Shown in pieces: positions 34,433 to 46,207 of a stretch of DNA of 64,000 nt. The stretch is from the NCBI GenBank assembly GCA_029204225.1, contig CM055113.1:12236234-12300233 (forward strand), read 5' to 3'. Within the stretch, counting starts at the first letter, position 1. Every line of letters begins with the position of its first letter. The notes below the pieces were generated by a model that saw nothing but the letters and a program-made list of their open reading frames with translations, was not told where the DNA came from and searched no databases. The stretch is from Diphasiastrum complanatum (taxonomy: Eukaryota > Streptophyta > Lycopodiopsida > Lycopodiales > Lycopodiaceae). The position numbers and the translations under genes were made by a program.

Positions 34433-35225
34433 TCTTGTGTTGGTCCAAGTGTAGGGGCTTGGCTGGTTGCACGTCCAGTTTTTCCACTATTGTGACTCAA
34501 CAATGACTTGTTTATAACTGCCCTTTCGAACCAGGTTGGGACTTCCACATCCAATGTTAATTGGTCTCTCTAAGTATTCATGTGAGCATGTGTTGGATTC
34601 CTTGGGTACTCATCTTATGTGGTGCCCCTCAGGTGGAGAACGTATCATTTCACATGATTTCATTCGCGATGCCCGTGCTGCTATTGCTCATGATAGTGGT
34701 TTTCATGTTGTTCGAGAACAGACACATTTTACCAGGGCCTTCTTCGCAATCTTCTCGACGACGAGTTGGCCTTGTTCTCTCACGTGATGGAGTTCGTACT
34801 CTAGGAGATGTTGTCTTTGCTTATCCCTCTCGTCAAGACCTCCTTCATCGTTCTTCCACCACGAAAGGGGCCGCTGTATCTCACGCAGCTCAAGAAAAGG
34901 AGTGAGATTATAATGATCGTGCACCCGATGAAGATTGCATCGCCTTTGCCTTGGAAACGTATGGTTGTCTTCAAAAGAAATTTAATGTTTTTCTAGTTTT
35001 ATGTGCGGAGCTTATGGTGAAACGCCAAGGACAAAGCATTACCTTACCTTCCATCATTGTTTTTTTCTACCGTTAGCGTATTTCTATTGCATTACAACAT
35101 TCACAAACAATTTTAATTCTTCGACGACCTCAGTTTGCAGGAGTGGCTGCTTCAAAGCTTCCTGCATTACCTATTACTGGATCCAATCTAGTTAGTAATT
35201 TACATCAAGTAGCTGGTTTTGAGTA
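34433..35225 (+). pseudogene. Non-LTR retrotransposon (restriction-like endonuclease type) C-terminal relic
   Basis: Across three frames the translation gives VGPSVGAWLVARP, LGLPHPMLIGLSKYSCEHVL, THLMWCPSGGERIISHDFIR and GFHVVREQTHF. Further on come RRRVGLVLSRDGVRTLGDVV, PSRQDLLHRSS and KGAAVSHAAQEKE, then remnants of ALETYGCLQKK. I recall this order (Cys-His region, then a PD-(D/E)XK-like endonuclease, then an alpha-helical tail) from the C-terminus of plant LINE-like proteins with a restriction-like endonuclease. The RT domain is not present. The identification rests on memory of that family, not on a search. Confidence 0.6.
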
Positions 35226-36400
35226 ATTAGCTTATTATTTTAAGTTTTACTTAGCTTTTGAGTAGCTTAATTCATTTTTGTCGTTTAATGATATTATTTT
35301 AAATACTTTAATCTTCTTGTATGATCATGGGTTTTCCATCATTTTTAATAAAAGTAGGATATTATTATTATAGTGCAAAGGCGGAGATCTTTCTATGCGT
35401 CTAGTCTAGCTTCTATTGTAGCTACTGAAAACACAACGCATGCCCCATTTATTGCGACCTCCAAGCGTTCCCCTTCTCCCTTTCTCAACCATCCTGCCAA
35501 TACAGGATATAGTTCGAAAGCATCTCCCAAAGCTTTTTTGAGACTTGCTGGTTGCAACCAGCTTAGTTGCAGAAGAAGGAGACTCTGCCGTAGAGCGAAA
35601 GAAGTAAAGCATAGAAAGGTAGCATGGAATTAAAGCATTCAGATAGTGAGTGGATATACGAATCATGTATGTGGGTTGGTGCGATTAAAACTGCATCTTG
35701 AACTGCAACAGCTAATTTTGGTTCGGCTACTTGCATATTTGAGATGGTTCCTTGAACGAAACACAGATCCTTCATTGACCGGCGTTATGTCCCCTTGAAG
35801 AGACCTTGTGCTACTCCAATTCAGCTGAGGAAATCTATAGCTACACGAAATTGTTAGTGTGGACTCTTCATAATTTGCAATACCATCTGTCTAAAATGAA
35901 AATGCAGAGTACCAACCATTGATTAGAATAGAAATAGAATTGCATGCTAGGCTCGATCAAACCAACAAATTAATTGTTGTTATGGCCTCCTAATTACTTG
36001 ATGAACTTGACTTGGTTTTATTTTCTGGGATGCAATTTACGCTGATGGCCTGTTATCGGTCCTTCATTTAGCAGTTCACAGCAAGGCATGTCTTGCTTCA
36101 ATAATTTTGCATAAAAATAAGAGAAAGCATCGGTTTACACAGAGAACCTGAGTTTACCAAGGTGATAAATCCTGAGATGATATAGTACCTGCCAAAGAGC
36201 TGTACGTTAAATTAGGAGAAGGCAGCTGAGAAAGTCTCTGAATATCTCTACTCAGAGCTGGGAGAGAATTATTTGTTTGTTGAGATCTGGGAAGTGAAGC
36301 AATCAGTCACTAATCACTCTTTAGAACTCCCAGCAACAACTTCGGATGGGAAAACTTGTGAGTTCAGTGCGTGTAGATTGTGTTGTCCCAACCTGATTAC
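35226..36400. other. Unassigned region
   Basis: No retrotransposon motif or host gene recognised. Moderate-length frames at 35,373-35,775 on both strands lack diagnostic motifs. Confidence 0.4.
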
Positions 36401-36410
36401 ATGATGATTG

Positions 36411-36948
36411 ATGGTCTTGGGACGGTTCCACATAGTTTTAGCACCCTGACGCGCCCGGGTGCACCAGCCAGGGGCTGGCCAAAAAGGCGCAGGCGGGTGC
36501 CGTGGCGCCAGGGCGGGCGCGCTAGGGGGCAGGCAGCGATTAGGTGGCGCCGCGCAGTGCCCGTGGCACCAGGGTGGGCGCCAACGCCAAATGGGTGGCG
36601 CCGGGCAACGCCCAGGTGGGTGGCACAGGGTAGGGGCACCAGCGACAGGTGGGTGGCGCCGGGCAGGCAGCACCCAAGTGGCACCGGGCAAGCCCAGGTG
36701 GCGCTGGGAACTGGGCAGGTGGCACTGGGCAGCTTCACACCCACCTGCACACATGTGAGTAAGTAGGTGGGTTCAGTTATATATAGGTACTGGTTTATCT
36801 CAGAGATTTGCTTATGGGATAAACCCTGTGCCCGACACGTGGCACCAGGGCAACTAGTTCAAAAAAAAAAAAAACTCCCTGCCTGGCCCACCCTGACGCG
36901 TGCCAACACCTGTCAGGGTGCTAAAAATAAGAGGAGCCGTCTTGGGAC
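36411..36948. repeat. GC-rich degenerate array bounded by inverted repeats
   Basis: The core (about 36,450-36,745) is very GC-rich and built from variants of GTGGCGCCGGGCA and GTGGCACCAGGG. It is bracketed by a perfect 15-bp inverted repeat, TTTTAGCACCCTGAC at 36,436-36,450 and GTCAGGGTGCTAAAA at 36,912-36,926, which extends imperfectly outward through GACGGTTCC / GGAGCCGTC. The long frames on both strands here are consequences of GC richness. Confidence 0.7.
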
Positions 36949-38010
36949 TCTTTGGGCCTGCACTGCCGTGACCCCAACCCAAAGCTTTATAAGACATAAA
37001 CTTTTACCTGGGGCCACCTTAGAGCATCCGGTGAAATTTCATGGGTGTAATGCTAGCCGAGCAATTTATAAGACCCGTTTGTGAAAAGGATACATTTTAG
37101 AAGACCCAAGCAATGTATAAGAGGTCTTTGTGAAAAGGATAAATTATACACTACATATCTGTACACCATGTTTTGATGATGTATGGTTAACTTTTAAATA
37201 TATGGTGCACCTCTCTAGTACCAATTTTTGAAAACATTAAAAAATTTGATAATCCTTTGGAATGTGCACCTTTGATTGATCCAAAGGTTCAAATAAATTC
37301 TCATGAGATTGGAATGCTTTCTTTTGATCATGTACGATCAACTTTTAGATAATCATATTTAAATTGTACATGGGTTTTATTTATTTAGGCTGATTTTTAC
37401 TATTTGGCTATATTTTTATTTTTAGTTGAGAAATTTTAATGTTCAATAGTCAAAATAAGGAATTTTGTTGCCCAAAAATACAAAATATTATGATCAAAGT
37501 TAGCAAAATAACTTGGATAAATTCTCACTATTTAAGCTTCAATACAAAAAATATCTAATACATAAAAATTTAATCGCCTAACATTGTTGTCCACAAATTT
37601 AGCAAGAGAATTTTTTATTAGTGGGATAGAATGCTTCTTCATATTTTGATATATGAATCCTAAATTGAGTACACTTCAACATTGTGAACTTTTAAAAAAC
37701 AAAACTAATAAGGTTGACCCAATGGTTGTAAAACAAAACTCAATATTAACATTACATGTCAAAAGAGCCTCAAAGAAACCCCTATTCCCCACCCCCCCAT
37801 GAAAAAAAAGAAAGATAAAAACTCCACAACTACATCACTGTTGGAGGTTTTCTGACCCTATTATTGAGGCTTTTATGAAGTAAAAAGTAAAAAAAATAGT
37901 TCATTAATGCTGGTTTGTCCAATGATGTATGCCTCGCTAGCAGAACCTCGATAATTGCATCGATTCCCGAGCTATTCCCATAGCATTTTTGTGTTGTTTA
38001 TAGAATGTGT
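36949..38010. other. AT-rich intergenic DNA
   Basis: A near-duplicate motif TTTATAAGACC(C)...TTGTGAAAAGGATA occurs twice at 37,066-37,143. Otherwise nothing recognised. Confidence 0.4.
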
Positions 38011-38015
38011 TTTTC

Positions 38016-38170
38016 AAGGGATATATCGAGGGACCTTGATATATCCCTCGGGGATAAAATGGATCAGAGTGAACCTCTTTCGAGTGATATATCGAGGGAC
38101 CTCCATATATTTCTCGGGGGAAGGCTGCTCAGAATGAACTTGACGTTTCGAGGGATATATCGAGGACTTG
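38016..38170. repeat. Three-unit tandem repeat (about 67 bp) with internal hairpin
   Basis: GATATATCGAGG recurs near 38,020, 38,086 and 38,153. The first unit holds a perfect inverted repeat GGGATATATC / GATATATCCC with a 10-base loop (38,018-38,047). The second unit keeps it with mismatches and the third is partial. Confidence 0.8.
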
Positions 38171-38875
38171 TTTTCGAGGATTATTTCAAGGGAGCTAGAA
38201 TGCAAAAAACAAATTTAGGAAAGAATGAAGCCAATGTATTGGGTCCATTCTCTGCCCTAAAAATGGAATCCATCCAACCACATGAGTCTTTTGCACCACT
38301 TATTTTGAAATTGGTAAACAAAATCATTTGTTCATAATTTTCATACATATTACAAACTAAGTCAGGACTGACTCTCACATATGTGTGTACTAGAATGAAA
38401 ATTATACCTAATTAGATCTAGCTAAGTCGTCCTTGTCCTGGCCATGGACATCGGACTCATGTCACTACAATGCATGAGATTGGGACTGCAATACTGTGTA
38501 CAATGCAGATAAATAAGCTCTCTAGGAAATGTGGTGAGAGTGAGAGTTAGACCAGATCAGGGTTTTCAAAAACACAATTATGTAAAGTGAAAATTGAAAA
38601 ATTTGAGAGCTATTTTCGGTCCCCTGGAACGTTAATAACATTTGTGTTGACGTTCAACCAGGGAAAATCAGCCAAAGAGGTTGCCTGGTGGTCTTCATTA
38701 AGGGGCCTGGCGGGGCCCACCGATGGGCTCTAGTCAGTGGTCCACTGGCGAGCCTGGCGGGCTTGCTTCTGGATCCCGCTGGGCTGTTTCTCTCTCCATA
38801 AAATGTATAAATACCTTGTTTTGATGTTTATTATAAAGATAAGCAAGCTTAGAGCTAATGAAAGAGTGCTTAAAA

Positions 38876-39741
38876 CTAACTAGCTCCACTATCAATCCAC
38901 CCTGAATCTTTGTCATCTTCACTTGATATTGGACTTGAAGAGCACATCAAAAGAGAATCACAACCACCTAGATCCTCATCATTAGTAGTAAAGTTGCTTT
39001 GCTTGCTACCTTCATCTCTTTGCTTCTTCAAACATTCATTTGCAAAATGCCCTTTGATTCTACAATAAAAGCATTTCAGCTTAGACTTATCTTTCTTTTT
39101 GCCAAAAAAAGAAGTCTCACCTTGATCTTGCCCTGTAGACCACTTGCCTTTGCCTTTGCCCTTGAACTTTCCTTTGATGAACATAGCCTCCTCTTCATAT
39201 TGAGATGTCAATGCAGATCCTCCTCCTCTTGATTGAAGCCTATACTTCTCATTCACCAATATCTCCTACAGATCCACAATACTTGGCAAAGTCTTTTGAA
39301 TAGCAAAAATTTGAACAAGACTAGCATGATCATCCAACAAGCCATTAAGTATAACTTGCACAAGTTCTACCTCCTTAATGCTTTCATCAATACATGCTAA
39401 CTCATCATTGAAAACTTTGAAAGATTTTCGTCCTAAGAGTAAGCACTCTTGATGTAGACTTGGATTCATAAAGCTTCTTCAAAGCTTCCCAAGCCTCCAA
39501 AGATGATGTGCACTTACCAATCTCCTTGAGAAGTTCATTGGTAACATTCATCTCAATCATGTGTAGAGCCCTTTTGGCCCTCTTATCATACTTCATTTGA
39601 TCTTGTTGAGTTGCTGGTCTCTCCTCCAACCCTACAACAATATCTATCAAATCATTCATCTTTCCTCACCTTCCAAGTAGAATAGTTGATTGAGGTAAGC
39701 CTATCATTGCCTTCCAACATGAAGCCTCCACTTTTGGCCAT
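38876..39741 (-). pseudogene. Copia Gag and start of protease, truncated
   Basis: Starts MAKSGGFMLEGNDRLTS at 39,741 on the minus strand, with frameshifts. It contains KRAKRALHMIEMNVTNELLK, VQVILNGLLDDHASLVQ, a zinc knuckle CFYCRIKGHFANEC and the protease active site WIDSGAS, where the element ends abruptly at 38,876. It is linked to the primer-binding site at 40,331 and LTR at 40,343, so this is a 3'-truncated element. Confidence 0.85.
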
Positions 39742-40330
39742 GTTGAAGTGACCTGATCTTCTCTTTCAACCTTCTCCAATGCACAAAGCACTCTCTTGAG
39801 TGTCAACAAATGAACTCAAGAAGAAATCACAAAGATATGGAACCTCTCAAATCTCTTCTAGCACTTCTAACTAGAAAATCAACACATAGAATAGTGAAAT
39901 ATTGATCAACCTATGATCCATCCTCAATATAATGATTCTTGCCACTTCCTAAGATTGAAACACACTCAAATGAAGTTCAGTAACCTTACAAACTAGAAAT
40001 CCAATCAAAATTAGAATTTTGACAAAATTACAAATAATTGAATATCTCAAATTCTACATACAATTTCTAAAAACTTGATATATCATCTTGTAGCCTCCAA
40101 TGAGACCTTCCTAATGCACCAAACATTGGCTAATTCCAGTAAACCAAGTGTGAAATCGGAATTGATCAAGTATATAACCCTATATTGAGTTTTGACGTAC
40201 AAAACATCAATTCTACACATGCAAAAATAGTGATTTTTGAGTTGAGATCAATCTAGCATGCTCTATCATTGGTAACTCCTCCAAATCCCTGCTAAAGATG
40301 GCTGATCCTTTCATAACTTGAAACACAAGA
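39742..40330. other. Leader of the 38.9-kb copia relic
   Basis: Untranslated DNA between Gag and the primer-binding site. No other signal seen. Confidence 0.5.
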
Positions 40331-40342
40331 GCTCTGATACCA
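40331..40342 (-). promoter_or_regulatory. Primer-binding site of the 38.9-kb copia relic
   Basis: TGGTATCAGAGC on the minus strand directly inside an LTR that starts TGTGAAGGATTTC on the plus strand. Confidence 0.88.
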
Positions 40343-40640
40343 TGTGAAGGATTTCCGATCATTCAAGATCCAATCCATGTCCCTGATCTTTGGTTACAAA
40401 AAGGAGCAAACCAACAAACCTGCCAATGTAGACAAATCGGCATCTACATACAAAATGAGATGCCATGCTCGAAGAGATACTGATCAAACATGAACCAAAA
40501 CATAAAATATAGTTTATGTTCGTACAATTACAGTACCAAAAGGTTTTGATCCCAAATGTCTCTACATACCTCTATCATCTTGGAAGCCTATTATACAAAG
40601 TTGTTAGTTTGTTCAAGTTTAATATAGATGGTCGCATTGT
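40343..40640 (-). repeat. 5' LTR of the 38.9-kb copia relic (partial definition)
   Basis: The inner 120 bp match the reverse complement of the LTR end at 5,260-5,383. The outer end is not defined because similarity was not followed further. Confidence 0.5.
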
Positions 40641-41271
40641 GACTATAATCATTGTTTGCAGCTTAGAACTATCCAAGATGTTTGATATGTTATAATTGTA
40701 AAGGTTTTCAACTTTTTGATTAATTGATACAAAGGACATGTGTGAAGATGAGGAGAAAAAACTTAAAGAATGCGAGTTGTCTTGATAAATCCATGTTTGT
40801 AGTGATATAATAAAGAATAATCCATTTGTTAGTCACATATGTTATATGAAGGTGAATAGATTGACCATTATAACTACATATGTAGATCGTGATACATCTT
40901 TTGAATGTTTGTCCATATCTGGTCTAATTGTGTACCGTATATAGTTTTCACTTGTTGTAAGAATAAGTGTAGATTATGCCAAGCATGATAAATTGACATT
41001 TTTGAAGGTTTTCATCATTGTTCAATGCATTGGTAGTGATGTCACTAACTATAGAAATTGGTTTGTTTTGTGGAATGTTGTTGACTACTGTGTTTATATG
41101 TTGCTTGATAAATGTATGAATATTAAAATTAGTATTCTTTTGTAAAGTGCAATTTTGTGTATGTTCTAAGTTTTAAAAAGTGAATGGTGCATGAATAATG
41201 TTAGTATGCATTATGTTAGAAACTTTGAGGTGTTCAAAATTTTGTACTTTACAATATAATATTGTCTAAAT
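40641..41271. other. AT-rich intergenic DNA
   Basis: Nothing recognised on either strand. Confidence 0.4.
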
Positions 41272-42100
41272 TGTGAAAATTCACACATGTGGGAATGCCC
41301 TAATGTGTGAAATTGATCTCTAAGCTTGGCTCATGCACTTTAGATCACCTATTGATTGAAATCCAAGATCAATGACAAGATCTAAGGTAAAAAGACCATT
41401 CTACATGCATTCAATTCATTACCAAAAGGTGTTTCACACGTGTGGAAGGCTTCATGAAATAAACCAAGTCCCAACAAGCTCCTCTCCTTAGGTAGAGAGA
41501 GAAAATACCACTTTTGGGCTCATCTAGAGAGAGAAGGCAATACAAGCGAAATTGGCAAGTCTCCAAATTGACTCAAAAAACTCATAGATCTATCTTACAT
41601 TAATGAAGGGAATGAAAGATCATATAAAAACTCATGGAGATCCATGCTTGAATCCTATTGGACCCCTTAAACATAGCCTCTCTAATCCTATTGGATGTGT
41701 GATGCAACATCCCTCACTTTTGATTGGACCCTTCCAACACATCTCTCTCTTATGATTGGACCCTTTGACATTTGCCACCACATAGGGTGCATCACTCACA
41801 AATCTAAAATTGACATGTGTCACAAGCCTAACTACCTCAAGTTTGCATCACAATCTACTTTTGGCCAAATTGAGTTTTTACATGTGGATTTGACCATTTT
41901 GACCACGATGCCAATTTTGGCCCTATCAAGGTTCTACACCAAGATGCTTGATACAAAATCTTTATGATACCCCTAAAGTCAACATGACTAAACTATTTTT
42001 ACTTTTTCTACATGTGGGAACATGCTCCACCCATGTGATATTTTCTCACAAACTAGAAACACAAAAAATAACCAAGATAGATTTTTGACAATTTTTCACA
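41272..42100 (-). repeat. Copia LTR with spaced CCAAT motifs (copy 1)
   Basis: Homologous to 45,273-46,081, running from TGTGAAAATTCACAC to TTTTTCACA and followed by the polypurine complement CTCCTCAAAA. On the minus strand it carries CCAAT boxes at 41,655, 41,688, 41,721 and 41,753, 32-33 bp apart, and a CACACGTGTG palindrome at 41,435. Confidence 0.8.
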
Positions 42101-42710
42101 CTCCTCAAAAACTAGCCTGGTAAGATCAAGGAGTTTGTGAAACTTTTTGAGTGGATCCTTTTCTATGCATATGAAGTAAAAAATCAGCAAAAGGATCCAT
42201 CATAGCAGCACCCTCACCATATCCATGATAAGATTTCCTTGGTAGAAATCATTTGCCAACACCTTTGAAGAGCATTCAACCAATTTGCCACTATATCCAT
42301 GTGCTTCTTCCATGCTTGATGATGATCTTTGATTTGAAAGTACCATTTGCACGAAGATGGCTGCAACATGATGAAAATCGGAGGCACCATGCCTCATAAA
42401 TATCACAAAGATCATAGAGATCAAAATCATAAAATGAAGAAAAGTGTTGATTATCAAGCTTAAGCAAACTAGCTTGACTAGTCCACATACTATGAAATTT
42501 ATCCATAATGGATCTAATCTTGAAATCAAATACAATCTTGATGTTATTGAGGCTAAACACTTGCTCAAGGATGTAAGTGTCCTTCAAGGATGATTCACAT
42601 AATCTCAAGAGAAGTTTACAAATTGCCTCAAACCATGTAAAAACATGATTTTTTGAACTATGAGTATCAAACTCATTCTTGCTCATACTAGATCCAAGAG
42701 CATGTAGAAC
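42101..42710 (-). pseudogene. 3' internal fragment of a copia with the unfamiliar tail
   Basis: After the polypurine tract the minus strand encodes, in broken frames, NHVFTWFEAICKLLLRL, DTYILEQVFSLNNIKIVFD and KIRSIMDKFHSMWTSQA. These match the tail of the 796-codon frame at 46,208-48,598. The fragment ends near 42,710. Confidence 0.75.
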
Positions 42711-42820
42711 ATCTGATCAGAAAGATCTCGATTCTACTAACAAAGTGCGCAGTTTACTTGACAAAGGATGAGAAACGAACACAAAATCAAAACATTTCTA
42801 TTCGTGTTCAACCTCGAAAG

Positions 42821-43086
42821 AATTGCGAAATGTTCTTATGGTGACTCGAAAGATTCGCGAACAAAATCTTTTTGCAAAATAGTTTGTTTCTTGTTCAAAC
42901 CTCAGATGTCGCGAAATTGTTGTGAACAATTCGTGAAATATTCTGGATTCTTCTCCAAACTCAAATTGTCATCTGGCGCGAACAATTCGCGATACACAAA
43001 GATGTCACGAAGAGACAAGTGTCGCAAATAATTCGCAAAACAGAAGCTTAGACAAAGAGACAAACTGTCGCAAAATATTTGCGAAC
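42821..43086. repeat. Cluster of TTCGCGAA-like motifs
   Basis: ATTGCGAAA, ATTCGCGAAC, GTCGCGAAAT, GGCGCGAAC, ATTCGCGAT, GTCGCAAAT, ATTCGCAAA, GTCGCAAAA and TTTGCGAAC occur within 265 bp of AT-rich DNA. It precedes a plus-strand copia protease-integrase relic and could be part of its LTR or leader. Confidence 0.6.
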
Positions 43087-43359
43087 ATAAATTATTCGAC
43101 CCTGGAAATAGAACGTTTATTTGAATATCAACCATCGTAAATGGTTAAATCTATTGTTATAGAATTAAATGGCCAAAAGACCTGTCTTGTAGCGAAAGAG
43201 CCTCTCAGACTCATTCAATCAGAGACACAACAACAAGATAAAACAACAAGAGATGTATACTGATTCAAATTCAAAATTATAAATTTGTTTTTAATCAATA
43301 GTTTCTGTTTGTCTAAAATTGTCTTAAGTTGTCTCTTTCCTCAAAACAAATTCTATCTG

Positions 43360-44510
43360 AGTACAAGAAGATGAACTATTCAAGATTCATTATACTTGGA
43401 GACGGTTCTATGCATGTGGTTGATGGAACTAGTGTATTATGGCTAGACACGAATTAGGGTGACAAGAGACTGGAGGAAGTATGTCCCTACTCTTGACAAA
43501 GATCTTCTATCTGTAGCTAAGATAGTCGATACAGGCATGTCAGTAAGCTTCACAAAGAACTCTTGTAAATTGTTTAAGGAATATTCTTATAACCTAGTTG
43601 CTAAAGGCAACATAATATCATTTGAACATTCAAACTCGAATCGAACAAGCGAATCAGACTCAAGAATCAACAAATATTTTGTGGTGGCACAAGAGACTAT
43701 GTCACATGAACATCAAAGCCTTGTACCAAGCCAACAAAAGTCAAAGAATCGAAAGAGTGAAAATCAGTAGTAGAGGTATTTGAAAATTGTGCATTCAGAT
43801 ATATGTGGACCATCCGGAGTATTTTCGTTGGATGATGCAAAGTACTTCATAGCGTTTATTGATGACTTCAGCAAGTTTGTTGTAGTATACTTTATTCGTA
43901 CAAAATCTGAAGCTTTCAAGAAATTCGTTGAGTATACGAAGTGGGCTGAGAAACAGACAGGCAATAAGTTGAAGCAAATTTGCACAGATCATGGAGGTGA
44001 ATACATTTTCAATGAATTCAAGGCTTACTGTACTGATCAAGGTATTATGCATACGAAGACTACATCATACACAATGGAATAGCTGAACGAAGGAATCGTA
44101 CACTTATGGAAGCTGCAAGGTGTATGATGGCTCATGCAAAAGTACCAAAACAGTGTGGGCAGAAGCAGTGGCTACATCGAATTATCTTAAAATCGTATTC
44201 TGAAATCTTGAATACAGAATAAAACTCCTCATGAGATATGGTGGAAGTTGAAGCCAAATCTAGCACATGTCTGGACATTTAGATGTGTAGTGTATATGCA
44301 CATATCATACAAGCTAAGAAAGAAACTTGATGAAAAGATAGAACAAGGTTTTCTAGTCGGATTCGAATTACATTCGTCATATTATCGTGTCTATGTACCC
44401 GAAACTGACAGAATAAAAGTTGTTCGAGATGTTAAATTCGAGGATGATACATTCGTCTATGCTAGAGATGATTTTCATTTTCAGATGCATTCAGTATGCT
44501 ATCGTAGTTG
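43360..44510 (+). pseudogene. Copia protease-end to integrase relic
   Basis: Frames give ILGDGSMHVVDGT, YVPTLDKDLLSVAKIVDTG, then the integrase core: IVHSDICGPSGVFSLDDAKY (first Asp), FIAFIDDFSKFVVVYFIRTK, CTDHGGEYIFNEFKAYC (second Asp), NGIAERRNRTLMEAA (Glu, shifted frame), and IEQGFLVGFELHSSYYRVY. It stops at 44,510 before RT. Confidence 0.85.
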
Positions 44511-44599
44511 ATGATGATTTTGGATTGGTATAGTTTATCTTGTCTTGACCCGATAGTCAGCAGCTTATTAGATCTGTGCTCAACCATTCGGCATATGTT

Positions 44600-45260
44600 C
44601 CCGTCAAATAGGACTCATATTCCTTGATCTGGTATCCTCGACATAGAGATTAGAGCTCTTCTTAATGTGGATACATAGAGTGCTCCTTGAAGTTCTGCAT
44701 GTCTCAATAGTGTACAAAATTGTAGAGTTCCAATGCCTTTGACATTGTATCTGCTTCGATCACCTAGTATCACCGTTCTTGTATTGTCAAGTGTTTTGTA
44801 GTTGATTGAGACATTGTTGTTGCAGGTTGTGTGAGATGTAGCTCCTGAGTCAACAATCACTATCTCATTGTCATTTTGCGTGTAGGTGGTGTTTCTCCTT
44901 CATCTCTCATCAATCTTTTGTCTGCAATGAGATTGACTACCCTCTCAAATGTCATCTTAGGTAAGCTCAAGATGAGCATTCTCAAAGGTTGGTTGGATAT
45001 ATAGAGATTTCATGAAATACATCAGTTGTTGTGGTGCTGGTGGGATTTGATGCTCCTGTCCAGATGCAAAAAGCAGAGCGAAGATCATTTTGATCTTCTC
45101 TACATGTTGATTCAGCTCATTGGCATCCCATCACAAGTGTTGTAGCTGATTGTGGAGATGCATAACTGACGTGACTGTCCTCACTTCATACTTCTACTTT
45201 AGTTTTTCCCATGCTTCATGGCTGCATTGAAAATCGTCAATCTGCATGAGAATTTTTTTC
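44600..45260 (-). pseudogene. Copia Gag-protease relic in opposite orientation
   Basis: The minus strand gives AWEKLK, a LLFASGQEHQIPPAPQQLMY segment, and the protease IVDSGATSHTTCNNN with RYNVKGIGTLQF. Stops break the Gag part. Its protease end faces the end of the plus-strand integrase relic across about 90 bp, so two copia fragments meet tail to tail. Confidence 0.8.
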
Positions 45261-45272
45261 ATTTATGGAGGA

Positions 45273-46081
45273 TGTTGAATTTCACACGTGTGGATTGTCC
45301 ACTACATGTACTTGTGATCTCCTAAGGTGTGTAGATGCACCAAGATCAAGACTAGATTGAGATTCAAGATCTATCTTTGATTCTATGGCAAAAACACACT
45401 ACTACATGCATTCAATCACTTCCAACTCTCACTCACACGTGTGGGAAGTGTTCCAAAAGTATTCTAAGTAAAAAAAAGCTGCTCTCCTCGGGTAGAGAGA
45501 GAAAAACCATCATGAGCTCTCGGGTAGAGAGAGAAAGCTAGAAATTCAATGACACTCAAAATCCACTCAATCTCAAAATCAATTAGATCCAAAAGGAGGA
45601 GTACAATGATACTAATAGATTCATGAGCTACCACTATGCTTAACTATGATTGGATCACACTTTGCCACCTCTTAATCCTGTTGGACCATTGATCCATGCA
45701 CCTCTAAATTCTATTGGACTATATTCAAGCACACCTCAATTTTCTATTGGACCTCACAAGGTTCCACCTCTAAATCCTATTGGACCTCTTAAGCTTCATC
45801 AAACAAAAGCATGACACTTGTCTACACTCTAATTGGCACAAGTTTGGCTCAATATTGGCATTACAAGTGGAAATGGATAATTTGCCATCTATGCCAAATT
45901 TGACCCTATCAACATCCTACACCTAAATGCTTGACTATGAAATTCTATGAGACCCCTATATCAAACATTCTGATTTACTTTACAATTCTCCACACGTGGG
46001 AACATCCTCCACACATGTGAGATTCACCTACAAACTTCTATCATAAAAAATACCAAGCTAGATTTTTGCCAATTTCTCACA
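45273..46081 (-). repeat. 3' LTR with spaced CCAAT motifs (copy 2)
   Basis: Homologous to 41,272-42,100. On the minus strand CCAAT or near-CCAAT boxes at about 45,647, 45,678, 45,711, 45,744 and 45,778 recur every 31-34 bp. CACACGTGTG occurs at 45,283 and 45,434. The polypurine complement CTCCTCCTCAAAAAA follows at 46,082-46,096. Confidence 0.85.
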
Positions 46082-46207
46082 CTCCTCCTCAAAAAATAGC
46101 TTGGAAAGGTACTAGATCACTTGAGAAGTTTGTAAATCTTTTTGAGTGGATCCTTTGGTATGCATAAGAAGTAAAGATTAGCCAAGGGATCCATCATAGC
46201 AGCACCC

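Noticed and set aside
36314-36766. Overlapping Pro/Gly/Arg-rich frames on both strands
   Set aside because: All arise from the GC-rich degenerate array, where stop codons are rare.
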